64,000 nt of DNA from an uncultured Clostridia bacterium (GTDB lineage Bacteria; Bacillota; Clostridia; Christensenellales; Borkfalkiaceae): assembly GCA_949878885.1 (NCBI GenBank), contig CATLBN010000008.1:1-64000 (forward strand). The letters run 5' to 3'. Made by a program: the position numbers and the translations under genes. Positions within the stretch are counted from its first letter, which is position 1, and each line of letters opens with the position of its first letter. This document shows, piece after piece, positions 1 through 7,632 of this stretch. Under the pieces are notes generated by a model. The model searched no databases and was not told the DNA's origin. It saw only the letters and a program-made list of their open reading frames with translations.

Positions 1-64
1 GTCGCAACTACGCGAGATGTGTATGCTATGGTGTCGCTCTCGCAAGGGGGCGGCATCTTTTTTT

Positions 65-550
65 ATGTCAACAGTTGAAAAGACTTGTTCGTGCTTCGGG
101 CATTCCGACGTCAATATAACGGATGACCTAATAGCAAGAACGAGAATAGAAATCGACAAGGCGATAGAGGACGGCGTTAGAATTTTTCTATTCGGTGGTA
201 GAAGTGATTTTGACGATTTGTGCTATGACATTGTAACCGAAAAGAGAAACGCCAACCCGCAACTCAATATCAAAAGGGTATTTTGTTTTGCACTTGATAA
301 GCAGTTGCGCAAACCGCCGAGATGGTATGTCCCAAAAGAATATGAAGCATTGGAGTGTCCGACAAAGGACTTTGACTATTGGTACACGGCAATTTATTAT
401 CGTAACCTTGCAATGATAGACCAAAGCGATTTGTTATTGTTTTGGGTAGAGCAAAGAGAAAATAGTGGCGCATATAAAACGTATCAATATGCCGTTAAGA
501 GGCATAAGCGTATCGTTAATCTATTTACCCATAAAGCCGCAGGAGAATAA
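65..550 (+). CDS. SLOG-family (YpsA/DUF1273-like) nucleotide-binding protein
   Basis: The 161-residue product has an early CFGH motif, a long helix-rich acidic stretch, a hydrophobic strand ending in LFGG, and a late LLLFWVEQ strand with N-S-G-A-Y-K. This is the pattern of small Rossmann-like SLOG proteins thought to bind nucleotide-derived ligands. SLOG genes are common in mobile elements and near defence genes. The frame is open from position 17, but the ATG at 65 is preferred because homologous proteins begin shortly before the CFGH motif; the only purine-rich stretch (AAGGGGG, 44-50) is rather far away. It is followed closely by a tiny membrane protein gene with a good ribosome binding site. 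Substrate and role are unknown. Confidence 0.6.
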   Translation: MSTVEKTCSCFGHSDVNITDDLIARTRIEIDKAIEDGVRIFLFGGRSDFDDLCYDIVTEKRNANPQLNIKRVFCFALDKQLRKPPRWYVPKEYEALECPTKDFDYWYTAIYYRNLAMIDQSDLLLFWVEQRENSGAYKTYQYAVKRHKRIVNLFTHKAAGE

Positions 551-551
551 T

Positions 552-650
552 ATGTTTACTGAAATACAAAAGAAAACTATGATATGCGTGGTTATGCTCT
601 TGTCGCTTTTAATGGCGTTTATGGCATTGACAGCTAATTTTTTTCATTAA
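552..650 (+). CDS. 32-residue single-span membrane protein
   Basis: A 33-codon frame begins one base after the SLOG stop codon. It has an AGGAG ribosome binding site at 541-545 with a 6-base spacer. The product has a short basic N-terminus (EIQKK), one hydrophobic segment rich in M, L, V and A (about residues 10-29) and an FFH end. The spacing and strong ribosome binding site argue that it is translated together with the upstream gene. No family is recognised. It could be a small membrane regulator, or a truncated remnant at the edge of the degraded region that follows. Confidence 0.5.
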   Translation: MFTEIQKKTMICVVMLLSLLMAFMALTANFFH

Positions 651-652
651 AA

Positions 653-961
653 TTAAAAAATGTTGGTATAAAAAAGACTATCATACATTTGCTTAAAGAT
701 ACGATTTATGCTATCGGTAAGTTGTTCGCGCACTTCTTGTTCAAGCTGGTCATACGTTTCTTTAAACCAACCGTAAACTTCTTCAGCGTACTTAATTTCT
801 AATTTTATCAAATCATTTTTATCATTCTTAACGGCTAATCCATTTAATTCACGAACACATTCATCTATTTGGCGTTTTGCATCAGAAATATCTTTTTCTA
901 TGCTTCCGCTAAGACGAATTTTATCAGCTAAACGGCTCTCATTTGCTTGATAATCATCTTC
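653..961 (-). pseudogene. Remnant of an SMC/DndD-like ATPase (C-terminal part)
   Basis: The minus strand reads open for about 100 codons without a start. It encodes a charged coiled coil rich in E, K, R and D, followed by EQVREQLTDSINRIFKQMYD. That last stretch resembles the region just before the D-loop/Walker B half of Rad50/DndD-type AAA_23 ATPases, where 'N-IF--MY-G' is typical. The frame ends in unrelated sequence just beyond it and is blocked by a TAA at 989-991 on the other side. Both ends are therefore cut. The parent could have been a DNA sulfur-modification or restriction ATPase; the family assignment is an inference from one motif. Confidence 0.4.
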
Positions 962-965
962 TAAG

Positions 966-1125
966 TAAATCGCTTGTATGTTCGCTGTTTAACGCAAAGA
1001 GCGCAGAGCTGAAAGGCAAGCCGCCGTCGGCGATTAAGTTTGACAGCGGTGCTATGCGCGACACGCCGACCTATATGACGAAGTACGAGATAGACAGGTT
1101 GAACGAAATGGACGAGGAGGACTAG
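966..1125 (+). pseudogene. C-terminal remnant of an unrecognised mobile-element gene
   Basis: About 50 codons are open to a TAG at 1123-1125. They encode a hydrophilic tail containing GAMRDTPTYMTKYEIDRLN and a very acidic end. Base composition is more GC-rich than the chromosomal genes downstream. There is no credible start: the only ATG-type start in this frame lies inside the opposite-strand ATPase remnant. It abuts that remnant at about 965, which marks a recombination junction. The parent function is not recognised. Confidence 0.3.
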
Positions 1126-1174
1126 CAAAGGGTAGCAAAATAATTTTAGTTAATCTTTTCATAGCTGAGTACCT

Positions 1175-1585
1175 TTATTTCTTTTCAAAAATCAGATAGG
1201 AGAGTGTTTTTTGAATTGGAATATATATATAGATTTCATTATCAAAGACCTTTGAGCCTTTATATACGATTGGTGGCAACTCTGAAAATTTTATATAATA
1301 CTCATCATTTTCTTCGTCATAATCTATTACACTTTTTAGATTTTCAGTTTCGCTTCCGTTAAATATCACTTCGTTGTCTTTAACAATTATTTTGTTGCCG
1401 ATGCTATTTATTGCATTAGCGACACCCGTATATTCTTCCAATGTGGCTTTGTCAATTTCGCGTAAGATCGCTTCACCGTTCACATCGATTAAAACCTTTT
1501 TGACAACATAGGTATCCTTATCGGACGAACACCCCGTTACAAATAACAGGAGAACACATACAAAGCATAATAATAGTCTTTTCAT
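1175..1585 (-). CDS. Small secreted lipoprotein
   Basis: The 136-residue product starts at the ATG at 1583-1585 (MKRLLLCF), with AAAGGA about 8 bases upstream. A hydrophobic signal sequence ends in a lipobox (V-T-G-C, Cys at residue 19), so the mature protein should be lipid-anchored on the outer face of the membrane after Lgt and LspA processing. The mature part is acidic and beta-rich (VIFNGSETENLKSV, EYYIKFSELPPIVY). No domain is recognised. It is isolated among remnants and may be accessory gene content. Confidence 0.6.
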   Translation of the reverse strand: MKRLLLCFVCVLLLFVTGCSSDKDTYVVKKVLIDVNGEAILREIDKATLEEYTGVANAINSIGNKIIVKDNEVIFNGSETENLKSVIDYDEENDEYYIKFSELPPIVYKGSKVFDNEIYIYIPIQKTLSYLIFEKK

Positions 1586-1677
1586 AGGCAAATTCCTTTT
1601 AGAGATATATTACATTGTATGCGCTTCGTTGGCTCTTGGGGATAGTGAATATATTGAAAGAAGATAAGATTGAGGAA

Positions 1678-1707
1678 AAGTCTGAGTAATTTGCTCGGAC
1701 TTTTTTT
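1678..1707 (+). terminator. Rho-independent terminator
   Basis: AAGTCTGAG (1678-1686) pairs with CTCGGACTT (1694-1702) around a 7-base loop and runs into a T-tract. A short in-frame tail ending in TAA overlaps the stem, so this probably ended a gene that is now lost. Confidence 0.6.
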
Positions 1708-1718
1708 GTAGTAAATGC

Positions 1719-1747
1719 TTGTGAAAAGTGGGCAATTATGCTATAAT
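1719..1747 (+). promoter_or_regulatory. Sigma-A-type promoter of the candidate small RNA
   Basis: TTGTGA (1719-1724), a 17-base spacer and a perfect TATAAT (1742-1747). Transcription would start near 1754. No open reading frame of useful length follows before the terminator at 1858. Confidence 0.6.
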
Positions 1748-1753
1748 ATTAAA

Positions 1754-1885
1754 TGTAAATATGTTTTGCCCTAAAAATGCCTTTATTTGGGGTAAAAAGG
1801 GTGGGCAGTATTTTTATCAACTAAACACAAACGAGGGGTATAAGAACACCCCGAATTAGAAGTCGATTTATCGGCTTCTTTTTCT
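1754..1885 (+). ncRNA. Candidate small structured RNA or orphaned attenuator leader
   Basis: About 130 nt lie between a good promoter and an intrinsic terminator. The RNA can form GCCC/GGGC (1768-1771 with 1803-1806) enclosing CCTTT/AAAGG (1780-1784 with 1796-1800), then GGGGT/ACCCC (1835-1839 with 1848-1852), then AGAAGTCGA/TCGGCTTCT (1858-1866 with 1871-1879) followed by TTTTTC. The layout is that of a stand-alone sRNA, or of a leader whose controlled gene has been deleted, since only remnants follow. No known RNA family is recognised. Confidence 0.45.
1858..1885 (+). terminator. Terminator ending the candidate small RNA
   Basis: Nine-pair stem AGAAGTCGA/TCGGCTTCT (one G-U pair) with loop TTTA and a following T-rich run. 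Confidence 0.6.
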
Positions 1886-1962
1886 TTTGCGCTTTGTTCG
1901 GTTTCGCTCACGTTTTCGCTGTTTCCGTCGTGGTAATCGGGAAAAATCAAGTTCAGTAAAAG

Positions 1963-2148
1963 TTACTCTTTCTGCCCGACTTTCAAATTCAAAAGCACTT
2001 TCAATTTATCGTCGTAAAGTACAAAGATCTTTCCGCTGTTTACTTTGTAGCCAAACGTAATAACGCCGCCGAAATACTTGCAATTTGCCTACAACACGCG
2101 CCCGCCGTTTTTTATTAACTTGGCTTTGTACGTTGTGCTAACTGCGGC
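1963..2148 (-). pseudogene. Hypothetical gene remnant with an in-frame nonsense codon
   Basis: The minus strand encodes about 61 codons with one internal TAG. Before it reads TTYKAKLIKNGGRVL, after it ANCKYFGGVITFGYKV and then a hydrophilic end, closing at a TAA (1963-1965). The residues on both sides of the TAG continue in the same frame and style, and a single CAG-to-TAG change would explain it. No start codon is present. Family not recognised. Together with the other remnants it marks a decayed accessory region. Confidence 0.4.
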
Positions 2149-2354
2149 TTAAAAATTTGTTGTTCGTTGTGGTGGTCGTCTTAACCGGAAAAATGCCGCC
2201 GCAGGTAAATTGTCAAGGCTTTGCGCCGTAGGCGACGACCGTTTATGCCTGACGGGAGATAAATCGTCGCTTTTTACAATATGGAAAGGCGGCGTATGAT
2301 TTCTTAACAAAAGTATGCTACAATGTTACAGATAAAAGTTTCGTGAGAATTGTT

Positions 2355-2564
2355 ATGATTAAAATTCTTATCGTTTATGCGATTTATGCAGTAGTAATCT
2401 GTGTCGTTCTCGGACTTTTAGGAATAACTTATGCCGCCGTCGGTTGCGTATTGCTTGCATTACTTCCTATAATAAAATTCCTTTTCTCAAAAAACGGCCT
2501 GGTTGCGAACACAATGGAAACACCGTATAGTGAAATCGGAAATATTACACAATCAAAAGATTAA
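2355..2564 (+). CDS. Small two-span membrane protein
   Basis: The product is 69 residues if started at the ATG at 2355; a GTG at 2343 would add four. It is hydrophobic for most of its length (about residues 4-26 and 28-45: IVYAIYAVVICVVLGLLGI, then a second span), followed by a polar tail of about 22 residues. No ribosome binding site stands out. No family is recognised. It is plausible as a real gene because of coherent membrane topology and a promoter-like TACAAT upstream. Confidence 0.4.
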   Translation: MIKILIVYAIYAVVICVVLGLLGITYAAVGCVLLALLPIIKFLFSKNGLVANTMETPYSEIGNITQSKD

Positions 2565-2654
2565 AATTGAAAATTCAAAAAATAAATATAAAAGTTTGTA
2601 TTTTGCGCATTGTTCACAATTCGTGTTTGTAAATTATCAAACTATTTAATTTGT

Positions 2655-2683
2655 TTGCTTTTGTTTTATATAAATATTATAAT
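2655..2683 (+). promoter_or_regulatory. Promoter for the Imm49-like gene
   Basis: TTGCTT (2655-2660), 17-base spacer, TATAAT (2678-2683). The predicted 5' leader is about 130 nt and shows no obvious structure. Confidence 0.5.
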
Positions 2684-2821
2684 TACATTAACGGATAATA
2701 CATTCGGTGTGCGGTTATTATTTATAAGTTGTCGGTTTTAAATTCCGTCATTTGAGCATCTAAAACGGGTAGTATTTTAAAAAAGAAATTATATTCGCAT
2801 TAAAGGAGCAAACAAAACATT

Positions 2822-3763
2822 ATGACAAAAGCGCAAAAGGATAAGCTGGTCGGGATTTATCACGAAATACGGGATAAAAATTATTACTATTTCAACTTAG
2901 ACAGCTTTGAGAGAGAGCAGTTCGGACGTAATGTAGATTTTTTCGACGAACCCGAAGAATATCAGATTAAAATGTGGCTCAGACTGCTCGGCGGCGACGG
3001 CTATAATCTTCTTTATCTCGGCGCAATGCTTGCGTTACAGGAAGACGATATGCGCTATCTTGACGACGCGCTGTATACCGTTACCACGCTGGAACGGCTT
3101 ACCATGATGTCAACGGATTGGGACCTATTGTCCGTGTTGCTGTCGGCTAACCGTTTTGACGATATAAAACGTATCTTCCCTAAGGAAAACGTACAGAGTA
3201 AAATCGGCGGCGGTTGGCTGACAAATCTGGTAATGTATTTGTACTACGGCGAGGAAGCGTGGCGTGCGGAAGCGGTAGATACAGGTAGGCGTTACTCCGA
3301 GTCTAAAACTACAATCGAGGGGAAGGCGGTTGTAGACTGTTTATTGAGTTTGGTCGATAAAGATTTCGACAGGTTTTCCGTAGAGTTGGATAATATATGC
3401 AAAGGCAAGCGCCGTTCGAATGAATTCGGCGAAAATAAATTTACCAAACAATTCCCGTTTTTTGCTTTGGGACTTTACAATTTCGCACGCTTTTTATACG
3501 GCGAAGAAGTCGAAAATATCGCGCTCCCCGACGACGCGGGTGCGCTGATTGACCTGCATAAATATCAAAAAGCCAACGGATACGCGACGGGAAAGCTCAT
3601 TGTGGATTTTAAAAAGTCGATTCCGCTCCTCGACGCATTGCTCAATATCGAGTTGCCGACCATACATTTGAAGTACGATAACAAAGGGAAAGGTTATATC
3701 GATATTGACAGATACAAAAGCGATGTAATAGAAATTACGCTCAAGAACTTTGCTGGGGAATGA
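2822..3763 (+). CDS. Imm49-like all-helical protein (possible immunity protein)
   Basis: This 313-residue soluble protein has no signal peptide. After an aromatic N-terminus (NYYYFNLDSFEREQF) it is a run of amphipathic helices. The C-terminal half has a Phe/Asp-rich helix, a gap, then FFALGLYNFARFLYGEE and a conserved-looking LPDDAGALIDLHKY. That order resembles the Imm49 group of polymorphic-toxin immunity proteins, but the match is by eye only. AAAGGAG lies 13 bases before the ATG, a long spacing. No toxin gene is adjacent, so any immunity role would be as an orphan. Composition is more GC-rich than its downstream neighbours, which fits horizontal acquisition. Confidence 0.4.
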   Translation: MTKAQKDKLVGIYHEIRDKNYYYFNLDSFEREQFGRNVDFFDEPEEYQIKMWLRLLGGDGYNLLYLGAMLALQEDDMRYLDDALYTVTTLERLTMMSTDWDLLSVLLSANRFDDIKRIFPKENVQSKIGGGWLTNLVMYLYYGEEAWRAEAVDTGRRYSESKTTIEGKAVVDCLLSLVDKDFDRFSVELDNICKGKRRSNEFGENKFTKQFPFFALGLYNFARFLYGEEVENIALPDDAGALIDLHKYQKANGYATGKLIVDFKKSIPLLDALLNIELPTIHLKYDNKGKGYIDIDRYKSDVIEITLKNFAGE

Positions 3764-3776
3764 GCCCGACGAATGT

Positions 3777-3821
3777 ACAAAACGGCGGTAATCGCGTAAA
3801 AAATAAACGCCGCTTTGTTTT
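3777..3821 (+). terminator. Terminator after the Imm49-like gene
   Basis: ACAAAACGGCG (3777-3787) pairs with CGCCGCTTTGT (3808-3818), one mismatch, followed by TTT. Confidence 0.6.
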
Positions 3822-4063
3822 GGGCGCATAACTGACTCAATATTTTCAGCCTAATTTTCATTTAAGGTGTTATTATGAGTAATGTTTATGATTTTATAAA
3901 AGTTGAGGCTATGTTTATTTGGCAACCATTAATTTAGTGTTGTGTTTCGGCTTAGTTATCCGGTCGGTCATTTAAATTATAATTTTTTAAATAACTTTAA
4001 CAGTATTATCTTTAACAAAAAGTAGCCGTTGTGTAAAAGCTGTGAAATAATTTAGAAAAATAT
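3822..4063. other. AT-rich intergenic stretch with a 20-codon ORF
   Basis: A 20-codon frame at 3875-3937 (MSNVYDFIKVEAM...) follows a TAAGGTG-like site and has a gene-start appearance, but it stops quickly; it may be the beginning of a deleted gene. The remainder up to the next promoter at 4064 is AT-rich with no other feature seen. Confidence 0.3.
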
Positions 4064-4092
4064 TTGACATTTTTACGTTAAAAATTTATTAT
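4064..4092 (+). promoter_or_regulatory. Promoter for the 4217 membrane protein
   Basis: TTGACA (4064-4069), 17-base spacer, TATTAT (4087-4092). Confidence 0.6.
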
Positions 4093-4216
4093 TTTAATAT
4101 AATTGGTACAAAGGGCGTTTCCTGTCTGCTTAGAATAAGCAGACAAAATTATTAAATGGATAGATACTTGCGTTTGCAGTATTTAATTATAAAAAACAAA
4201 AAGGGAATGGGTAATA

Positions 4217-5272
4217 ATGAAAGTAAATAAAGCAGGTTTTTTTGTTTCTCTTGTTCTAACTCTGGCGTGTTTAATCGGAGCCGTAGTTTGGCTTTTGATT
4301 CCGTCTAACTGTCCTCTTGAGGTTCAGGGCGATATAACAACGTCGCACAAAAGCGGATACATATACGTTCACGGAACGCTTAAAAATACTACCGATAAAG
4401 AGCTTGAAATAACTTATATGGAAGTAGTGGTTACTACGGCCAATAAAAAAATAACTATATACGATGATGAGAGAATAGTCGTTCCGGTACTCGGCGTTTT
4501 GGATTTAACCCAAGAAAATTGGGGAACCCAATCATACGAAACTCCTCAGCGTGTTTCTGAAATAAACGTAACTATCGACGGCGTTAAATACAGCGTGTAC
4601 GGTTCTAACTTCTCTTTCGGCGTTGTGGTTCTTTTTGTGCTTGCAGTTGTATTCGGAATTGTAACTGTTTCAACTATTAAAAATAATAAAAAGAAGCAAA
4701 AAGTTTACGACGAAATTACAAAAATTTATCCCGAATTCGGCGGTGCTGCAACTTTTTCGGGCTTGTACGGAAAAGAGGGCGAAAGAGCAAAAGCAATAGG
4801 CAAAACGGTTGCTTCTTCAATAGGCGCATTTGTAAGCGCGCTTTTCCTTGGGTTCGGCACATATAAAATTTACGGCGCAACAAAAGCGGTTAAACTTCTG
4901 GTTTTAGATAACGGTTTGTACGTTGTAGACGCAGAAAACCCCGAAGAAACGTCTTTTATCGAAAAAGGTAAATTCCCCGATTCGGTTGTTTCAACCAATA
5001 AAAATAAAGTAGTTTTAACAAACAAAGCTACAAAAGAAAACTTTATTTTCAATACCGATAAAAAGAGCTTAACTCCGCAGGAATTGGTTGACAGACTTAA
5101 CGAGTTTATAAGCTACGTGCCTGAGGTTCAGCCGGAAACTGCTCAAGAAGTAACACCGTTTGAGGATTTTGAAGATAATTCCGTAAAACCTTCGGACACA
5201 ACAGCAGAAGTTAAATCCGAAAATAACGATAGTTTAGAAAATAAATTAAATTCCGAAGATAATAAAGATTAA
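4217..5272 (+). CDS. Unrecognised two-span membrane protein with acidic tail
   Basis: The product has 351 residues. An N-terminal span (about 8-28) is followed by a roughly 110-residue beta-rich segment likely outside the cell (VHGTLKNTTDKELEITY, a pattern like FxLYD-type accessory domains), then a second span (about 135-155). The cytoplasmic part has a glycine/alanine-rich hydrophobic stretch near residues 195-215, a PH-like beta segment, and an acidic disordered tail of about 60 residues. The start is supported by AAGGGA before the ATG. It has its own promoter and terminator. No enzyme motif is visible; a role in envelope sensing is only a guess. Confidence 0.5.
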   Translation: MKVNKAGFFVSLVLTLACLIGAVVWLLIPSNCPLEVQGDITTSHKSGYIYVHGTLKNTTDKELEITYMEVVVTTANKKITIYDDERIVVPVLGVLDLTQENWGTQSYETPQRVSEINVTIDGVKYSVYGSNFSFGVVVLFVLAVVFGIVTVSTIKNNKKKQKVYDEITKIYPEFGGAATFSGLYGKEGERAKAIGKTVASSIGAFVSALFLGFGTYKIYGATKAVKLLVLDNGLYVVDAENPEETSFIEKGKFPDSVVSTNKNKVVLTNKATKENFIFNTDKKSLTPQELVDRLNEFISYVPEVQPETAQEVTPFEDFEDNSVKPSDTTAEVKSENNDSLENKLNSEDNKD

Positions 5273-5280
5273 TTGAATAT

Positions 5281-5312
5281 AAACACCCTCTGCAAACGCC
5301 GAGGGTGTTTTA
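5281..5312 (+). terminator. Rho-independent terminator
   Basis: AAACACCCTC (5281-5290) pairs perfectly with GAGGGTGTTT (5301-5310), then T and A residues. Confidence 0.75.
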
Positions 5313-5332
5313 ATATAAAAATAAAATATTAA

Positions 5333-5361
5333 TTGCATAAAAAGTTTATCCGTGGTATAAT
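5333..5361 (+). promoter_or_regulatory. Promoter for the 5401-cls pair
   Basis: TTGCAT (5333-5338), 17-base spacer, TATAAT (5356-5361). Predicted start near 5368, giving a leader of about 33 nt. Confidence 0.6.
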
Positions 5362-5400
5362 TAGTCGAAAAAAATTTAAAATTTTACATAAGATATATCA

Positions 5401-5958
5401 ATGAAAGAAACAGCGGATTATAAAAATTACGATTATATTAAGGTTGCGGTAAAAGAAAAACGCTCTAAGGACCTTGAAAATATGTATTCTGCTTTTTTGT
5501 GGGAGCAGATAGAGTGCAAAGAACACAATAGGTATTACGATGTTTTAAACTATACGTTCCGCCGCAGCAGAAAAATAGAGAATAAAGACGAATTGTTATA
5601 TTTGCAAGTTACGGCTGAAAGCAAGTTTAACGAAATGGACAAGCGCCGCTACACAAAACATGCGGCTTCTACGTCGCTTGCTTTGTATTTATCTATATGT
5701 GCCGTCGCATTAATAGGCAGCGGTATAGCCGTTTTGCTTTTGCTTTCAAAAATATTTTATATGGTTTTGGGTTCGCTGTTGATTGCAGGCGGCGTGTTTG
5801 CAAGCTTTTTGGTTTTCTTTTTACTGCCTAAACTTTTTAAATACGAAAACATACGTTATCAAAAGCTGTATATTGAAAACCAAGATAAAATGAAGCAAAT
5901 ATTTTTAAAGGTAACAGAGCTTACGGGGGCAGCCGATGAACGAAACAAAGAAAATTAA
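5401..5958 (+). CDS. Two-span membrane protein upstream of cls
   Basis: The 185-residue product has a charged cytoplasmic N-terminal region of about 90 residues (many K, R, E, Y), two adjacent membrane spans (about 91-112 and 118-142), and a charged C-terminal helix. No Shine-Dalgarno is obvious before the ATG. The gene overlaps the start of cardiolipin synthase by 23 bases, so the two are co-transcribed and likely translationally coupled. This suggests a phospholipid- or envelope-related role. Family not recognised. Confidence 0.5.
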   Translation: MKETADYKNYDYIKVAVKEKRSKDLENMYSAFLWEQIECKEHNRYYDVLNYTFRRSRKIENKDELLYLQVTAESKFNEMDKRRYTKHAASTSLALYLSICAVALIGSGIAVLLLLSKIFYMVLGSLLIAGGVFASFLVFFLLPKLFKYENIRYQKLYIENQDKMKQIFLKVTELTGAADERNKEN

Positions 5959-7516
5959 ACGCTGGGGCAAGGCTCGCTACGGCGACGGCGGTCCTGCGGT
6001 TAAAATAAGAACGGAAAGCAACAGTTTTATGGCGCTTAAAACAATGATAATTTTGTTTTTGGTAGGCGTGCAAATAGGTATATTTGTATGCTTTTACGTG
6101 CTTTTAGGGCTTGCTTTTTGGATTTATCTTATAATTTCTTTCTGTCTAAGCTTTTTAACCTGTCTGTATTGTTTGTCGTCGCCTAAAAACGGATTGTCTA
6201 AATCGGTTTGGATACTTGTTTTACTGCTTGGCTTCAGCTTCGGTTTCATTTTATATATACGCAGCGACGAGCGTTTCTTTTTCCGCGGTGCAAAAAAACG
6301 CTATGCTGCAATTTTTAACCGTACTTCTAAGTACGATAAAGCTTTTTTTCAACCCGACTCGCAGCAGTCGGTCAAGCGCGACTGCGAATATTTGTATTCT
6401 GCGGGAAACTTTGCCGCATACACCGATACTTCTATAAAATATTTTTCCAGCGGCACGCAGCTTTTCGACGACGTTTACGACAGGATTCAATCCGCCGAAA
6501 AATTTATTTTTATGGAATTTTTTATTATAGCGGACGGCGTGCTTTTAGACAGAATTGTCAACATGCTTGCGCAAAAGGCTGAAAACGGCGCGGATGTAAG
6601 GATTATTTACGACGATTTGGGCAGCCATCGAGTATTTTCCGTTAAAATGAAAAAACGAATGAAAGCTGCGGGGATTAAAGTTATTCACTATAATCGTCTG
6701 CTTCCGTCGTTTAATATTATTCAGAATTACCGCGACCATAGAAAAATTATTATAGTAGACGGCAAAACCGCTTATACGGGCGGCAGTAATCTTGCCGACG
6801 AATATACCAACGAAAAGCGTATGCACGGTTATTGGAAGGATACGGGCGTTAGGTTAGACGGCGGTGCGGTTGACGCGTTTACGCTTATGTTTTTGCGGCA
6901 ATGGGAATATGTGAACAGAAAACAAGAAGACTATTCGCCGTTTTTCAACCGTTTCGAAAATGATAAAACGGGCGGAGTTGTCGTTCCGTATGCGGACGGG
7001 CCGGACTATAAAAATAATATTGGCAAAAACGTTTACGAAAATATAATTTCCGGCGCAAACGAAAAACTTTGGATTATGACGCCCTACTTTGTTCCGGACG
7101 ATACGGTTTTGGGACTTATAAAAAATAAAGCGGCGTCCGGCGTTGATGTGCGCATTATTCTTCCAGATATTCCCGATAAAGTATTTATTTATCTTGTGTC
7201 ACGAAATAATGCGGAAAAGTTAATGGAAAGCGGTGTAAAAATTTATTGTATGCGGCAAAGCTTTGTGCACAGCAAAATCTGTTTATCCGAAAACTGCGCC
7301 GCAGTTAGTTCGGTAAATTTTGATTTGCGCTCGTTTTATCAACAGTTTGAATGCGGAGTTTACACGGCAGACGGCGCTGCTTTGGCGGAAATAAATAAAG
7401 ATTTTGCATCTACTTTTAAAAAATGCTATATTGTAGATAAACAATCTGCAAAGCGTTCAAAGATAGGCAACAGACTGCTTGCGGGTTTAATGCAGCTTGT
7501 TGCTCCGCTTATGTAA
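5936..7516 (+). CDS. cls: Cardiolipin synthase (phospholipase D family)
   Basis: This 526-residue membrane enzyme joins two phosphatidylglycerols to give cardiolipin and glycerol. Three hydrophobic segments occupy about residues 35-112. Two phospholipase D catalytic motifs follow: H-x-K-x4-D starting at His 268 (HRKIIIVDGKTAYTGGSN) and a second starting at His 445 (HSKICLSENCAAVSSVNFD). In the second the usual Asp of HxKx4D is replaced: the sequence reads H-S-K-I-C-L-S-E. That form occurs in some clostridial Cls but should be noted. Length is normal for the family. A GGGGG site precedes the ATG. The upstream membrane gene overlaps it. Confidence 0.9.
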   Translation: MNETKKIKRWGKARYGDGGPAVKIRTESNSFMALKTMIILFLVGVQIGIFVCFYVLLGLAFWIYLIISFCLSFLTCLYCLSSPKNGLSKSVWILVLLLGFSFGFILYIRSDERFFFRGAKKRYAAIFNRTSKYDKAFFQPDSQQSVKRDCEYLYSAGNFAAYTDTSIKYFSSGTQLFDDVYDRIQSAEKFIFMEFFIIADGVLLDRIVNMLAQKAENGADVRIIYDDLGSHRVFSVKMKKRMKAAGIKVIHYNRLLPSFNIIQNYRDHRKIIIVDGKTAYTGGSNLADEYTNEKRMHGYWKDTGVRLDGGAVDAFTLMFLRQWEYVNRKQEDYSPFFNRFENDKTGGVVVPYADGPDYKNNIGKNVYENIISGANEKLWIMTPYFVPDDTVLGLIKNKAASGVDVRIILPDIPDKVFIYLVSRNNAEKLMESGVKIYCMRQSFVHSKICLSENCAAVSSVNFDLRSFYQQFECGVYTADGAALAEINKDFASTFKKCYIVDKQSAKRSKIGNRLLAGLMQLVAPLM

Positions 7517-7597
7517 AAAATTGATTTTTAAAGCCTTAATTTAGGACAAACTGTAATAGAATAGTACAACCTATAAAAAACATATGTTAATAACCGT

Positions 7598-7620
7598 AGC
7601 CCTTTTTATAAGTCAGGGCT
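7598..7620 (+). promoter_or_regulatory. Hairpin just upstream of the sigK ribosome binding site
   Basis: AGCCCT (7598-7603) pairs with AGGGCT (7615-7620), ending 1 base before TAGGAGAGG. About 10 bases upstream lies CATATGTT (7581-7588), which resembles the -10 of SigE/SigK-type sporulation promoters; the matching -35 is not clear. sigK would be expected to carry a sporulation promoter. Confidence 0.35.
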
Positions 7621-7632
7621 TAGGAGAGGCAT

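Larger units (their letters stand above)
1586..2354. other. Gene-poor accessory stretch
   Basis: No intact gene was found between the lipoprotein and the small membrane protein. The stretch holds a terminator (1678), the candidate small RNA unit (1719-1885), the nonsense-broken remnant (1963-2148), and about 200 bases (2150-2340) with no feature beyond a TACAAT-like -10 near 2318 that may serve the next gene. Confidence 0.5.
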
